Source of the DNA: Rosa chinensis
Lineage: Eukaryota > Streptophyta > Magnoliopsida > Rosales > Rosaceae
NCBI RefSeq assembly: GCF_002994745.2
Contig: NC_037094.1
Span: forward strand, 23,351,001-23,415,000
DNA: 64,000 nucleotides
Direction: 5' to 3'
Below are positions 21,454 to 34,359 of the stretch, one piece after another (within the stretch, counting starts at the first letter, position 1; every line of letters starts with the position of its first letter). The notes under the pieces are model-generated. The model saw only the letters and a program-made list of their open reading frames with translations. It ran no database searches and was not told the origin of the DNA. Both the position numbers and the translations under genes were made by a program.

Positions 21454-24400
21454 CAACCTGGATATTAGATAGTGGTGCAAGCGATCATGTCGTTTGCCAT
21501 TCTCATTTTCTTACATCACTCAAGCCTGTTCATAATCGTCTTGTAAAATTACCTGATGGAAAATCTGCTCCTGTCACTCACATTGGGACTGTTGTTTTTT
21601 CCCAACATTTCATCCTCCATAATGTTCTTTGTGTACCATTATTTTACCTGAATCTCATCTCTGTCAGCAAACTTGCATTCGATTCTTTTTATATCACCAT
21701 TTTTCTTAGACAAGTTTGCTTCATACAGGACCTACGATCGGGGAAGACGATTGGGACGGGAACTAAGAGTGAAGGACTTTACTGCCTTAATCTACCACAA
21801 AAAGGAGCATGTAATATGGTGCCCAGCAAACCTCAAAATTTATGGCACCGCAGACTAGGGCACCCCTCCAGCAAAGTATTTCCATTATTTCCTTTCCTTG
21901 CAAATAAAACTTGCGATGCAAGTACTTGTTCTGTTTGTCCTGTGGCCAAACTAACCAGACAACCTTTTCCATTAAGTGTTACATTGAGTGAATCTTGTTT
22001 TGATCTCATACATGTTGATATCTGGGGTGGCTATCATGTCCCAACATTTTCTGGTGCACAATACTTTTTAACTATTGTTGATGATCACTCCAGAAGCACA
22101 TGGGTCTATCTAATGAAACACAAGTCAGATACACGCACTCTTCTTGTACACTTTGTTCATTTAGCCGAAAATCAATTTGGGAAAAGAGTGAAGGTTATTA
22201 GGAGTGACAATGGGCCAGAGTTTAAACTCACAGAATTTTACTCATCCAAGGGCATTTTGCATCAAACTAGTTGCATCAACACGCCACAACAAAATGGTGT
22301 TGTTGAGCGCAAACATAGACACTTGCTAAATATGGCTCGAGTGCTGCTCTTCCAAGCAAATTTACCTAAGCCCTTTTGGGGAGAAGCTATCCTCACTGCT
22401 GCCTATTTAATTAACAGAACACCAACCCCACTTCTTCAAGGCAAATCACCCTTTGAAAAACTTTTTCACAAAGAGCCAACCTATTCACATTTACGAGTTT
22501 TTGGGTGTCGGTGTTTTATGTCAACTCATCCTCTTCATCCTTCCAAGTTTGATTCTAGATCCACTGAGTGTATATTCATCGGATACCCACGTGGGCAAAA
22601 GGGGTACAAAGTTTACAACTTGGTCAGTAAGAAAATTCTTGTATCAAGAGACGTGATTTTCTTTGAAGATGATTTTCCTTTTCAAAACAATTCTCCACGA
22701 TTTTCTCCTTCCCATCCTGTCCATAATAATCCCTCACATCTCTCACCGTTTTTTCCTTCTTCGGGTCCCTCACCACCGTTTGACTCTGACATTATTCCCA
22801 CAAATCTCCTACCTAATCCCTCAAATCTCTCTCCACCACATTATGAGATTTTCCCTTCTTCGGGTCCCTCACATTCCTCTCCTCCACACTCTGCGTCACA
22901 TGGCCTCTCATCACCATGTGAATCTGACACTCTCCCCACTAATCTCTCACCTATTTCTCATCACAAATCCTCCTCTTCCGTTGACATGAATCGCACGGTC
23001 CCACCTTCTCCACAAGATCATGCCCTTGTTCCATCACCAGATAATATTCTTTAAAACCCATCTTCATTCCCACACAGTCCAGAAGCTTCACATTCCAGTA
23101 CCTCACCACCACCTCCACGCCGGTCTTCTCGTCCAACCAAGCCTTCCACCAAGTTGCAGGACTTCCATATTGAGGCGGCTCTTCCCTCACATACTGTCCC
23201 GTCGTCTTCTTCAAATGAGGTCACGACTCCTTCCTCAGGTACCATTCATCCTCTCTCCACTGTCCTTGCTTATGATAAGCTTTCCCCTGTTCACAAAGCC
23301 TTCACTGTCAAGCTTACTATGCAGCGAGAACCCACTTCTTTTTCACAGGCTGTTCAAGAACCAAAATGGCGAGAGGCCATGCAGAATGAGATTAAAGCCC
23401 TTACAGAAAATCGAACATGGAGTTTGGTCCCTCTCCCGGCTCACAAGAAACCTGTTGGATGTAAATGGGTGTACAAAATCAAATACAATCCTGATGGCAC
23501 AGTTGAGAGATATAAGGCACGCCTCGTTGCTAAAGGGTTTAGTCAAGTTGAGGGTGTTGATTATAGAGAAACCTTCGCTCCAGTTGCTAAGCTAACTACA
23601 GTCCGTGTTCTGTTAAGTCTTGCAGCTCTACGAGGTTGGCATCTCCATCAATTAGATGCCAATAACACTTTCCTGAATAGCGATCTCTATGAAGATGTCT
23701 ACATGCAACTTCCACCTAGTTTCGGATGAAAGGGGGAGTCTCGTGTCTGTAAACTTCATAAGTCCTTATACGGCTTGAAGCAAGCCTCAAGACAATGGTT
23801 TTTGAAGCTCTCTACAGCCCTCAAGTCTGCCGGTTTTCAACAGTCTTGGTCAGATTATTCTCTCTTCGTCCGAAACACATCAGGTCACTTCACAGCCTTG
23901 TTAGTTTATGTGGATGATGTTATTTTGGCAGGAAGCAGTTTGAAAGCCATCATAGAGACAAAAGAGTTTCTTTCGAAGCAATTTAAACTCAAGGACATGG
24001 GGCAACTTCGATACTTTCTTGGAATAGAGGTAGCAAGATCTAAACAAGGGATTGCCTTGTGTCAAAGAAAATATGCTCTGGAAATTCTTGAAGATACTGG
24101 ATTCTTGGGGGCCAAGCCTTCACGATTCCCACTTGAACAAAACCTAGTTCTTACACAAGGAGACGGAAGCTTATTGAAGGATCCAGCACAGTACCGAAGG
24201 CTAGTAGGGAGGCTCATCTATCTCACCATTGCAAGGCCTGATCTTGTGTATCCTGTTCATATCTTGAGTCAATACATGGGCACACCGAGGCAGCCCATCT
24301 TGAGGCAGCGCATAGGGTGCTGAGATATATTAAACAAATACCAGGATAAGGTATACTCGTGCCTTCGACGGGAACATTAGAGCTTAAGGCATATTGTGAT

Positions 24401-24892
24401 GCAGATTGGGCTCAATGTAAAGATACAAGGAGGTCCACAACCAGTTACTGTATTTTTCTTGGACAAGCACCCATTTCATGGAAAACCAAGAAGCAAAGCA
24501 CAGTGTCAAGATCAAGTGCAGAAGCAGAATATCGATCCATGGCCACCACTTGCTGTGAAGTAACGTGGCTGAGAAACATACTCAAGGATCTGAATGTTGG
24601 ACATACACAACCGGTCAAGCTATTCTGTGATAACCAAGCTGCCATCCACATCGCTTCTAATCCAATGTTCCACGAGCGTACAAAACACATTGAAATAGAT
24701 TGTCATGTTGTGCGTGAGAAGGTGCAAAGAGGACTGATCAAGACAATGCACATCCGAACCAAGGAGCAACCCGCTGACTTGTTTACCAAACCGTTGAGCT
24801 CAAACCAGTTTACTATGCTGCTGAGCAAGTTGAGAGTGATCAACATACACTCCAACTTGAGGGGGAGTATTGAGGGAAAGAATCCCGTGTAA
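21454..24892 (+). pseudogene. Ty1-copia pol: protease, integrase, RT, RNase H
   Basis: Protease is seen as WILDSGASDHVV right after the CACTA right end. Integrase has a zinc finger (WHRRLGHPSSK ... CSVCPVAK) and D,D,E in HVDIWGGY, IRSDNGPEF and QQNGVVERKHRHLLN. RT has VGCKWVYKIKYNPDGTVERY, LDANNTFLNSDLYEDVYMQL and YVDDVILAGS. RNase H has [20 protein letters not shown] and [20 protein letters not shown]. The frame runs open from 21454 to a TAA at 23053-23055, continues to a TGA at 23727-23729, then suffers a frameshift near 24295 before RNase H. The last codons are at 24892. A proline/serine-rich linker separates integrase from RT. The element is dead. Confidence 0.94.
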
Positions 24893-25078
24893 TTAGGAAT
24901 GGAATAATTGTAATATCCTAGATTAGGATTGTAGTTATTCTGATATCCTAGATTGATAGTCTGAGTTGTATTACCATACTGATTCCCTAGAATTGTGGAT
25001 CGAGTATTAGTATAGTGTGTATAAGTTGTAGATAACTACATTGAAGAATGACACAACAAAATTACTTTCTTCACCACA
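24868..25078 (+). repeat. 3' LTR of the copia element (about 210 bp)
   Basis: Starts after the polypurine tract TTGAGGGGGAG at TATTGAGGG (probably once TGTTGAGGG) and ends near TTCACCACA. The 5' LTR is outside the window, so the ends are estimates. It holds repeated ATATCCTAGATT words. The 11 bases after it lie at the break of the duplicated segment. Confidence 0.65.
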
Positions 25079-25089
25079 TTGTTTTCTTT

Positions 25090-26056
25090 TAACATATGCT
25101 TTGATACACAGCAATTATCTTTACATGATATGGTAGTAATTGATCACCAGCTACGTGATAAATATATTTCAGGTACCTTGCTGGAAAGATAAGTGGGTAT
25201 AGGTATCGGTTTATGTGGAGAGGCCAAAGAGAACGCTAGCTTCGTCAACTCATCACCACTACCACCACCACCATCACCACCATCATCATATATATTCATC
25301 ACACCATCAAGCGAGAGGTTATTTCTCATAGGGATGGTGCTGGTGGCAAAGGCTTTACTACTAGTAGGAGAGCTGCGCTCCTTCAGTACTCTCAACGCCT
25401 TCGCCAATCTGCTAGAACAGCTCTAGCATCACCATCACCATCACCATCTATACCCTCTGTTCCAAATCCAAGCCACACCAGCAATCCTCAACCTCAGGCT
25501 GAGGTATCTTATTACTAGTCCCTGGTATTGGTGTTGCTCAATACAACTTTCTTGAAGTAACTAGGGTATAATTTACCTGCATAACTAATGGTGTTTGAAC
25601 AGAAGGTTATTCTAGTATAATGATTAAGCAAAAGAATACAGAAAAGAGTGAGATTGTATAAAACTTGAACTAAAAACTATTTAAAGTAATTTGTTTAGGG
25701 TATTCTGTGTACTAAAAAGAAAATTTACATACTTTATTTCAATTTGTAGCCTCTACAATCAGCAATGAACTTCAAAAAAAAATTATTTTTTTATTTTTTT
25801 TTATTTTTATAAATTAGGCCTAACGAAGCTACAGAATGCTTACATTTGAACAGTAGTTTGGATAGGTAATGATAGGTCAGATTGATTATGCAATACATTC
25901 TCTAATGAAGTTTAGTTGTTAGATTGTCACTGTCCCAACAAAGCCAAAGAAAGCAAAAGCTCCACAACCTGCTTTGGCAACTGCAGAGCACCAACCATAT
26001 TTGGGCATCTTACAAGTTTCCACGCTAAGAAAGAGAGGAATACAAGAAAGAAACGT
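25090..26056 (+). pseudogene. Decayed copy of the histidine-rich gene (duplicate of 44167-45109)
   Basis: Closely matches 44167-45109 along its length, including introns. The exon 2 copy (25173-25503) has a TAG at 25200-25202 (VPCWKDKWV*) where the other copy has KPVLV. The exon 3 copy (from 25923) has an indel near 25960. The first exon with its ATG is missing at the copia junction. The CACTA element at 26057 cuts exon 3, which resumes at 34713. This copy is therefore not functional, while 44147-45304 is intact. Confidence 0.88.
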
Positions 26057-26500
26057 CACTACTACAATAATATGATTTAAGGACACGGGAAATGAGTCCT
26101 CTATTACATTTAAGGACACCCAAAAAAATGTGTTCTCTATCCGGGTGTCATTATAAGTCACATACAAGAACACTGAAAAAGTGTCATCTTTTCCTTATAA
26201 GGACACTTAAAGTGTGTCCTTAAATAACAAAGTAATGTGTCCTTGTATCTAATAGAGGACACATAAAATGTGTTCTCACATTAATAGAAATGTGTCCTCT
26301 TTTCCCTACTATGACCCATAAACTGTGTCCTCAAAGGTGCAAAATAAGTGCCCTTGTATCCTTTAGAGGACAATAAAACGTGTTCTCATGTCAATAGAAA
26401 TGTGTCCTCTTTTCCCTACTAGGACACATTTCTTGTGTCCTCAAAACAAAATGAAAGTGTCATCCTTTGCTTGTAAGAACTCATAATCTATGTCCTTAAA
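26057..26500. repeat. Subterminal repeats of the second CACTA element
   Basis: Many copies of AAGGACAC / GTGTCCTT, often spaced 25-40 bp and in both orientations. Matching copies lie at the right end (34650-34712). Confidence 0.8.
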
Positions 26501-26649
26501 AGTTGAAAACTATCCCAAAAAAAATATCCAAAGCATCTGAAAACCACCAAAAGGACTATATTACTTACTAAAATACATTAATATACATACAAAATAAGTC
26601 TTAAGCGACTACAAAATGAACTAGAAAAAATAACTTAATGAATACTCTA

Positions 26650-26865
26650 CTAATCTTCGGTCAATAGATAATTTTCTTCCTCGTCAAGTCTTTCCAACCA
26701 TTTCTGTCCAAGATCACATCCTGGTTTTGCAGTGATCTGAAACCGCTCTCTTGCCATTCCTGCCTGGTCTCTTACAATGCTTTCTGCATTCGTTCTTGCC
26801 TTTCTTGCTAAAGAACCCCTTTTCGAAGTCAAGTTCATCACAGATTCTGGGACTTCAACACCTAA
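26650..26865 (-). pseudogene. Unidentified captured terminal exon
   Basis: A minus-strand open stretch after an AG acceptor near 26866, reading VPESVMNLTSKRGSLARKAR, then AGMARERFQITAKPGCDLGQ and ending LLTED before a TAG. It looks like the basic/acidic C-terminus of a cellular protein. I do not recognise it. It might belong to the same captured segment as UEV1 to its right, or be the C-terminus of a lost transposase. Confidence 0.4.
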
Positions 26866-27142
26866 GACATGAAAATATGTTATTAAGACTGAAAGTTCAT
26901 GACATGGGACGGAAATATAAGTTCTGGCTGCAACAGACCATTATTTCTATTTGAAGAATCACCCTACATATAGATCCATTTCTGGCAAGAACTTAACACA
27001 TTGCAGTTATTCGTTGGGAATCTTGACGACTATTCTACAATAACATAAAAGAAGCATGGTGGGGAAGAAGAGACCCATATGCGATAGCTGCACCAGCATG
27101 TCCCCGCATATATTAAAATAAAAGAACATTTCAAAACAGTGC

Positions 27143-27242
27143 AATAGTTGATGCGTGTATGAAATCGTATACTTGGTGGCTTCTCTGGATAATCTTTGTC
27201 ACAGAACAGTTTTAGTTGATATATGCGTCCTTCATGAACAGT
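27143..27242 (-). pseudogene. UEV1 (ubiquitin E2 variant) exon fragment
   Basis: After an AG acceptor at 27243-27244 the minus strand reads [20 protein letters not shown] then [12 protein letters not shown]. This is the conserved centre of the UEV1/MMS2 E2-variant fold, the partner of UBC13 for Lys63-linked ubiquitin chains. UEV proteins naturally lack the catalytic Cys. Only this part is seen; the sequence after IN diverges from the family. The rest of the gene was not found nearby. Confidence 0.85.
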
Positions 27243-27844
27243 CTGAAACAAATTCAAGGAGCAAACCATGAGCATTTTCAGGTTTAGGCTAAACAAAGCC
27301 ATGATAACCAAAAGTTCATGCTTATAGAATAAAGTACTGGGCAATATAGTCACTGATCATGTCGTGCATTGAACTAGCAATTATAACAATGCAATTTGAC
27401 CAATCATTTATGCTGACAAGTAAATATGGAAAAATATGGTATATGGTTCAAAAAAAATTAATCATCATTTAACCATCACATAACATATGAAAACTCAATA
27501 ATACCATTTAACTTAGATAAAAAAAATCCCTAAAAAATGTCATCATAAAGTGTTGATTCAAAAAGCAATGAGAACAAAACACACAAAAAGAAAAACCAAG
27601 AGATTTCACTTGACTCATTCCTGTCTTTCCCATCCCAAAATGACTTCTTGTGATCATTATCTCCTCATGACCAATAAGAGCATCCACCTCAATATCACAA
27701 TGAGAGAGGACTGCTGCAACAATTAGCTAGAAAGTTAGAGTGGGTTGATGCCCAAATCAACCAGCAAATGGAAATGGGGTAGCTGCCAAAATCAAGAATA
27801 ACTGTGGTTTCCTTCAAATTTGATACACAAATTTTAACCTTCAC

Positions 27845-27846
<2 letters not shown>

Positions 27847-27912
<66 letters not shown>
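27847..27912. repeat. (TA)n microsatellite, 66 bp
   Basis: A pure TA run beside the foldback element. A second run (28320-28352) flanks its other side. Confidence 0.95.
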
Positions 27913-27916
<4 letters not shown>

Positions 27917-28314
27917 TCCTATCCAGAGCGAGGCATCGCTTTGAAATTTCAGAGCGAGGTTAGGGTTTAGGGTCACTTTTCGGTCGCATATCTACATCTC
28001 AACCGTTCAGTTTCTGGGTACTAATGTATAGATCATCTCTGCAAAATTTCAGCCAAATTGATGGTCGTTAAGGCATTGATAACCACCTTAAAGCTAGTAT
28101 GGTTCAGGTTCAGGTTGGACAGATTCAGTTCGTCCATTGGTTTAAGCGAGTTAGATACCTTAAAGACTATCAATTTCGTTGAAATTTTGCAGAGATGATC
28201 TATACATTAGTATCTAAAAACTGAACGGTTGAGATGTGGATATGCGACCGAAAAGTGACCCTAAACCCTAACCTCGCTCTGAAATTTCAAAGCGATGCCT
28301 CGCTCTGGATAAGA

Positions 28315-28319
<5 letters not shown>
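27913..28319. mobile_element. Foldback MITE-like element in a TA run
   Basis: Ends CAGATCCTATCCAGAGCGAG and CTCGCTCTGGATAAGATCTG are inverted copies, and the arms pair for about 170 bp each (CTCAACCGTTCAGTTTCTGG on the left, AAAACTGAACGGTTGAGATG on the right). About 60 bp of unpaired DNA separates them. It has no coding capacity. It stands between TA runs, so the target duplication cannot be defined. A single right arm of the same family is at 45366-45467. Confidence 0.85.
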
Positions 28320-28351
<32 letters not shown>

Positions 28352-28354
<3 letters not shown>

Positions 28355-29391
28355 GATCATTTACCCAATTTCAGCTTAAAAATTGCCCACTTGCTCCACT
28401 AACAGTTTTTTAACCCCCATTTACCCAAAACACTCTAAGAGATTATTTCCCTAATACCCAATTAATTCTTTTTTATTCTTTTTATTTATTTTTAGGACTT
28501 TTTTGCCCTCTCCTTCTTTCTCACTTAGAGAGAGAAGTCATCCTCCACCTCGCTGTGCTCCGGTGACCAGTGGCCGGCCGCGGTCTCCGGCGACCGGTGA
28601 CCGGAGTCCGCGTCCAGTCATCGGAATCCCACAACCAGTCACCGGAATCCCGAATCCGACTGCCAGACTGGTGACCAGATTTTGGCGTCTGATTTTATTA
28701 CCCCCCTAATAATCATATTATGACCCCCCAATAAACCTAATTATTTTGGTTAATGAATCTAGCGGCATTTTGTTGAAATGACCTGTAATAAATGAACCAC
28801 AGTTGAGACATTATTGCGGGGCAATAATCTGTCTATTGCCTCCCAATAGACCACCCCAAAAATCACCAGTTTCTATCATTGACATATTATTGTACTTTAA
28901 TAAACTCAAAACAACGTAAGACTTATCAAAACTCTAATTTCAGTGATTAATTAACCACAGTTAAGAAATTAGGGAGGCAATAATCTGTCTATTGCCCCCC
29001 AATAGACCACAGTTTTGACGTTGTCTGAGACCTACAAACGAAGCCCAGACCTGATTCCAGCGTGGAGAGCTTCCCAGAGATCTGACGAACAAAACCGGAG
29101 AAGCCCACAGGGGTTGGGATCGTGGAGTTGGATGGCGTCATCCTCTGGTGGTCCGACGGTGGGACAGAGCGGCGGCGGTGGAGGCCGTCATCGACGGTGG
29201 AGTAGTGGGCGTGGTAGCTGAGAGAGAGAGAAATCGATGAGGGAGAGGAGAGAGAGATATGAGTGTAATTTGTTAATTAAAATGAGAGCAATACTGTCAA
29301 ACACTGTTAGATTGGGTAAATGGGGTTAAAAACTCTTGGTGGAGTAAGTGGGCAATTTTTGGGCTAAAATTGGGTAAGTGGTCACCGCCCC
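28352..29391. mobile_element. Mutator-like element with about 90-bp inverted ends
   Basis: The left arm begins ATCATTTACCCAATTTCAGC and continues AAAAATTGCCCACTTGCTCC. The right arm is its inverse (GGAGTAAGTGGGCAATTTTT ... GGGTAAGTGGTCACC). The target duplication is unclear because the left side is a TA run. The interior holds two GC-rich islands (28540-28690, 29030-29250) unlike the AT-rich surroundings, as seen in Pack-MULEs. Their short ORFs (28503-28709 and 29015-29221) are not recognised. Confidence 0.75.
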
Positions 29392-29929
29392 CTAAATATA
29401 TGTACAGCTGGTATATTCCTCTACCTTTATGTGGACAAATAGAGTCTTACTTTTGTTCATATCTCCAGTTTTAAGATTACTAGCAGTACATTATGACACA
29501 TCACAAAGTGGGAAATCTAACATGTGAACGCAGCATAAGAGTTGCATAAAAGGAACTTCAAAATGTCTAATAGATGAGATCAAGGCAATGTAGTCAAAAG
29601 GTTTGGGCTAAAGTTTACAGAAAACATTTTGTGAGGTAGAACACATGCTTATTCCAAAACGTACATTTACATTGTCCGTATAACAAGTTACCTTTTAAGA
29701 TAGTGTCATAGTATACTGTACGTTCTCTTATCCAAATATGAGCAATGTTTCAATATTGCACATTCAAGCCTTCATACTAATATTCTCTCATGCAGTTCCT
29801 GGTTGACATGCCATTAAGTTTTGACACCAGAGCCAACTTATATCAGTTGGTACTTGCTTATTCAACTAGTTAATACTTAAAACAAAAACAAAAAAATGTA
29901 AAACAAACTGGGGTTGAAAAGGAGCTTAC

Positions 29930-30332
29930 AGATTTTGCAAGTTAACCAACTTCCCAAGCTCAGGAGGAACAGTTCCAGAAAACATGTTAGTCTCAAGGTT
30001 CCTGAAAACATATTCTCCTTTCATCAAAGCAGTCTAAATCAAACAAAAATTAAACTTTGATTTAACAAACACAATGAAGAATTAGATGGAGAGAGAGGTA
30101 GAGCATACAAGTATTTTAGAGTGCTGATGTATCCCAAGAAGGCAGAGATTGGTCCAGTTAAGTTGTTCACATAAAAGGACCTACAGTTTACTCAAAGTCT
30201 TAGTTCAATCATTCTAAGTCATTATTGGACTACAAAGAATATGGAGTTAAGAATTGAATTTACATATATTCCAACTTTGCAGAAGCCCATTCACTCAGTA
30301 TATTACCACTAAGAAAATTCCTCGTGAGATCA
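29930..30332 (-). pseudogene. LRR receptor-kinase fragment, three LRR exons
   Basis: Three minus-strand exons with GT/AG borders: 30332-30264 (DLTRNFLSGNILSEWASAKL), 30180-30109 (SFYVNNLTGPISAFLGYIST) and 30001-29930 (NLETNMFSGTVPPELGKLVN). Each of 69-72 bp encodes one leucine-rich repeat, the exon plan of the LRR-VIII-2 receptor kinases (At1g53430 type). No kinase domain is present. It is captured DNA inside the second CACTA. Confidence 0.8.
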
Positions 30333-31454
30333 CTGTAAACAAGGCAAACATATTAGTAATAACACTAGCATTTGAGAAAAAGTAAATATTTTCAGATAGT
30401 CTCATAGGATGATAGCAAAGAGTATGGCCAGAGTGGGGAGAATGTCTATTAAAAATTAGCTAGTCTTACTGTAAAATCATAATAAATTATTCCACAAATT
30501 TTCTTTGACAAGCATGAGATCTACACATTTATTCATAATTCATAAGGTGTGGATCAGTGTCTGTAGTTGGCACAGAGAGAACAAAAAATCATTATTTTGT
30601 TTTGTGCCTCCTAACAAGATAAGCACATATATTTGCTTCTATAGGCCACTTGTGCGGAGGGAACTTGTGAGCAACTAGCACAAAGTTATTGCAAGAGAGA
30701 AACATCAGCACACCTTGTCCTTCTTCCAATTTCTGACTCCACTGAGTTTTTCTATCTGCAAAACCACCAAGGCATCTTCATTAGTCCTTCAGAGATTAGC
30801 GTAATTTTGACGTCGCAAATAAATGAGATGTAGATTAGGTCATGGAGAGCAAGTCTCCTCCATGAAGTGATTCATTCGAGCCTAATCACACAAATGAAGA
30901 TGATATGCACAAGTGAGCATGCAATAGTCCTCGATGGAGTGAGTCATGGGAGTTCATCTGCTATTCATACTACTACAAAGAATAAGCTTTGACCATCACT
31001 ACTGGAAACTAAAGTGAGCCAGACCCAAGACTACTTGAATCTTAAATGCTTTAAAGCTTATACAGTTAGACCTAATAGTAATTCATTTCACAAGGAGGCT
31101 GCACCAGGGCTTACATACTGGGAATGCAAATCATCCCTCTGTTTTAGTAATAATTAATAGAGATGGAGAGCATAAAATCTATAGTCTAATTAAAAAAAGA
31201 CCATGCAAGCAACATCCCTAAACGTCCAAAAACTGGACCATTATTTCACTACAAGCCAAAGTTCTCTTGGATTATTTAGACATAAAACAAGTAAGAGAGA
31301 TTCAAATTTAACTATCATGCAAGTACTGGAGGTCTGCAAATCTACAGCCATTCTGATGTTCAATATAATGTCTCAAACCACAGAGGAAGCATTTCCACAT
31401 ACAAGTTTTACTGCATATCCTCAAAGTTAATGAAAAACCTGACATAATTCTTAC

Positions 31455-31541
31455 CTTGTCGGACCTCTGATCAGGAAGTTTGAAGCGGAGAATTGCCTTT
31501 AGGCCAGGAGCAGGTTGATCAATCGTAAGAGTGGTGAGAAA
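31455..31541 (-). pseudogene. VDAC (mitochondrial porin) exon fragment
   Basis: A minus-strand exon with AG and GT borders reads FLTTLTIDQPAPGLKAILRF then KLPDQRSDK. This matches the plant VDAC beta-barrel segment. It is a single exon inside the second CACTA. Family normal reading is SFKVPDQRSGK, so it has a few substitutions. Confidence 0.8.
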
Positions 31542-32452
31542 CTGTCAGCAAAACAAACCATTAGTCAGCTGACTTTTTCCTAGAAATGGATGTACAGTTT
31601 ATAAATATTTCCACCACTCAACATACGAATATAGCTTATAGAAATGCAAAAGATATAATCACAAACAAGAGAGAGGAACAAAATATTATCCAGAACTAGA
31701 AGTTGTTCTATGCATCAGAATGAATCCAGTAGCAAGAAGAATGAAACCAAAAAAAAAACAGATCTATATGACATCCTTTGCTGCACTATTCTGTTTCTAT
31801 ATCAGTTGATGTCTCTTGGAAAACAGTAAGCTAAAAATGAATAAGCTGTTCTATTTACATAGATACAAATTGCAGACATGAAACAACCTATCTTTAGGCA
31901 CAAGCAACTTATATTAACCCCAACAGGACATGGGAGCAGAAGTCATAGTCCATGAATATTGAGAGTAGATACTGACTTTATAGTACTGGAGTTACTAATA
32001 TAGATGGGCATGGTACTGTCTTTCTAAAACTACCAAAATTGATATCTCGGTCCTCGTTTCTACAAAATACCAGCAGAATTGGAACCCCTGCAGACCCTTT
32101 CAATCAAACAAAGTCCAAAACTATTGTCATGTAATAGAATTTCTAGCTGCCAATCCATATAATAGAATCTACTATCTATTCAGCAAATTGAAATACCAGC
32201 CTCTTGCTTTCCTTAGCAGCAAGATTCTGTGCCTAAATATGACCAGTATGACAAGAATTAACAACAGATAAACTCAAAAACCTAATATTTATGTAGCATT
32301 TCTATAACTATTTCTTGAAACTTCCATCAAACACAATGTTTTCTAATATGAACGGACATAATGAATACAACCCATCAAAATAAATAGAATTTTCATCTAA
32401 AATCATACTAGGTGAAGCTAATTACAATTACATGAAGAAAATTCACACCTAT

Positions 32453-32567
32453 TCAGAAGGATTGACTTCAATGGCAACATTGGCAACATGGAATTGAGAC
32501 CTGCTCTTCTTCCCATGAATTCTTAACCCTCCATAAAACTTCGTCCCACAACTCTGCCCTGCAAATC
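32453..32567 (-). pseudogene. Unidentified captured exon
   Basis: Between an AG acceptor (32568) and a GT donor, one frame reads QSCGTKFYGGLRIHGKKSRS then QFHVANVAIEVNPSE and ends at a TAG. It is not recognised. It lies between the VDAC and P2 pieces on the same strand. Confidence 0.35.
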
Positions 32568-32969
32568 GAGAAAAACAATAGCATATCCTTATCTAAATCC
32601 AAAATGGCAAATCAGAAATTCAAAAGATTTCCGGATTCGAATACTAAACATGTATATCAACAGAGGCGAGATCTAACAAGTCACAAACCTTAAGCAAATT
32701 AATCGGTCGTGCATAATACGGGGACAAAAACCGATGTTTGTTTCTGGCTAGGAAGTGCCCGGAGATCAGCCATCACCGAGTGACAGATCCAACGATAACT
32801 AATATGGCTACGCAATTACAATTCCAATTGAATCAGTTCAAATTTTTCGTTCAGTTAATTCAACTGAAATCAGAAACAGTTCGAAATGAACTATTAGACC
32901 TAGCCAAAGCAAGAACAATTAGTTGTACATATCTGGAATGAAATTGAAGAAACTAAGATCGAAAGTTAC

Positions 32970-33057
32970 GGGAGGCGAGAATGGTCTTCAAGTCCTTGGA
33001 TGAGAGGCTGGCGTTGCCGCCCAAAATAGCGAGCAAATATGCGGCAACAACCTTCAT
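32970..33057 (-). pseudogene. 60S acidic ribosomal protein P2, first exon
   Basis: From ATG 33057 the minus strand reads MKVVAAYLLAILGGNASLSS then KDLKTILAS, followed by a GT donor at 32968-32969. This is the conserved N-terminus of plant P2 stalk proteins. The captured piece includes the start codon and upstream DNA to about 33200, so a host promoter may have come with it. No later P2 exon was found. Confidence 0.85.
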
Positions 33058-33258
33058 CTCTACTCTAGCTAAGGCTTAGACGCGGCGGTAGATTGGAGGC
33101 TCTGATAGAGCTTGTGGGTTTTCGGCAGAATTTAGGTTTATATACATAATGGTTTTGTACGGGAAAAAGAAGTGGGAAGTTTAACTTTTGGCAAAAATAT
33201 TTCGGCGGGCCAGCATAAGTTTGCTCCTGTTTGTTTTTTTTCCGTCCTTATAAGGTTA

Positions 33259-34322
33259 GGATTAAATTCAGTTTAGTCCTTCCAACTTTAGGCCAAACAT
33301 CAGTTTGGTCCCTTATCTTTTTTTTTAATCAAACTCATCCCTGATCTCTCAAATTGCATCAACTTCGTCCAAAATTTGAATCCCGCGCCAAATGTGACGT
33401 CATCTGCTGAGCTGGAGCAGACAAGGAGGTCCCACAGGAAGGGCATAATGGACATTTCGTATTTAATCTGATTTCTATTTTTTTTCTCTTATTTTCTCTC
33501 TCTTGCTCTCTCTCACTCACATCTGAAACAGAGAGAGGAGCTCTCTCTCTCTCACTCACACATATTCCCAGCCACCGTGAACACCGTCCGGCCACCATGA
33601 GAAGCATCCGTTCCCAGTGGCGCCACCACCGCAGTCGACACCATCCCCGCCGATTTTTCTTCGATTATGTCAGCAGGGTTAAGATGTTCAAGTCCAATTT
33701 CAGGGAGTTCTTCGATCATCACAACCCGCCAATCCAATACCTAACCAAAATGCAATGCAGACACCACAACCCAAAATTGAAGAAACCCACAACACAGAAC
33801 CAAGCAATCAACAGCTTCCATTCAACAACCAACAAATTACATCAAAAAAGAAGAAGACAGAAATGAACCGAGCTCCGAGTTTAGCAGACACCTCCCTCGA
33901 TCTTGCGGGCCTCTCTCCTCGGCTCCTCCCACCCTGATTCCTGTAGCTTCAGATTCGAATCCGTCATTTGGATCTCTCTCCAGTGCGGATCCGGATCGAT
34001 CCGTTTCGCCTTGTCTGGATGCCTTCTCGTTGATCTGAGAGCATCACTGTTTCCGCATACCGAATCGCTGCCGGGTCAAGTACCTCTGCGCTGCCTCGAC
34101 GAGTCCAAGTCAGTCACCGGAGAAGAAGACGAGGACGACGCCTATCAAGAGGCAGAGGCGGAGGCGAAGAGAGAGGCTTCGACAGTGGATTTGATCGAGG
34201 CCTCCTGTTGCTCCGGTTTTGAGAGGGTGTGGAGTTTGGTTGAGGGTGTGGAGGTGGTCGAGGGTGTGAGCAGAGATTCATGGTGGCCGGCCGGTGTTCA
34301 CGGTGGCTGGGAATATGTGTGA

Positions 34323-34359
<37 letters not shown>

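Noticed and set aside
21673..21858. 61-codon ORF across the copia protease-integrase region
   Set aside because: It is out of frame; the true copia frame is continuous from 21454 to 23055.
33597..34322. ORFs in the centre of the 33259-34639 element as a transposase
   Set aside because: No MuDR-type motif, and the two ORFs are short and in different frames.
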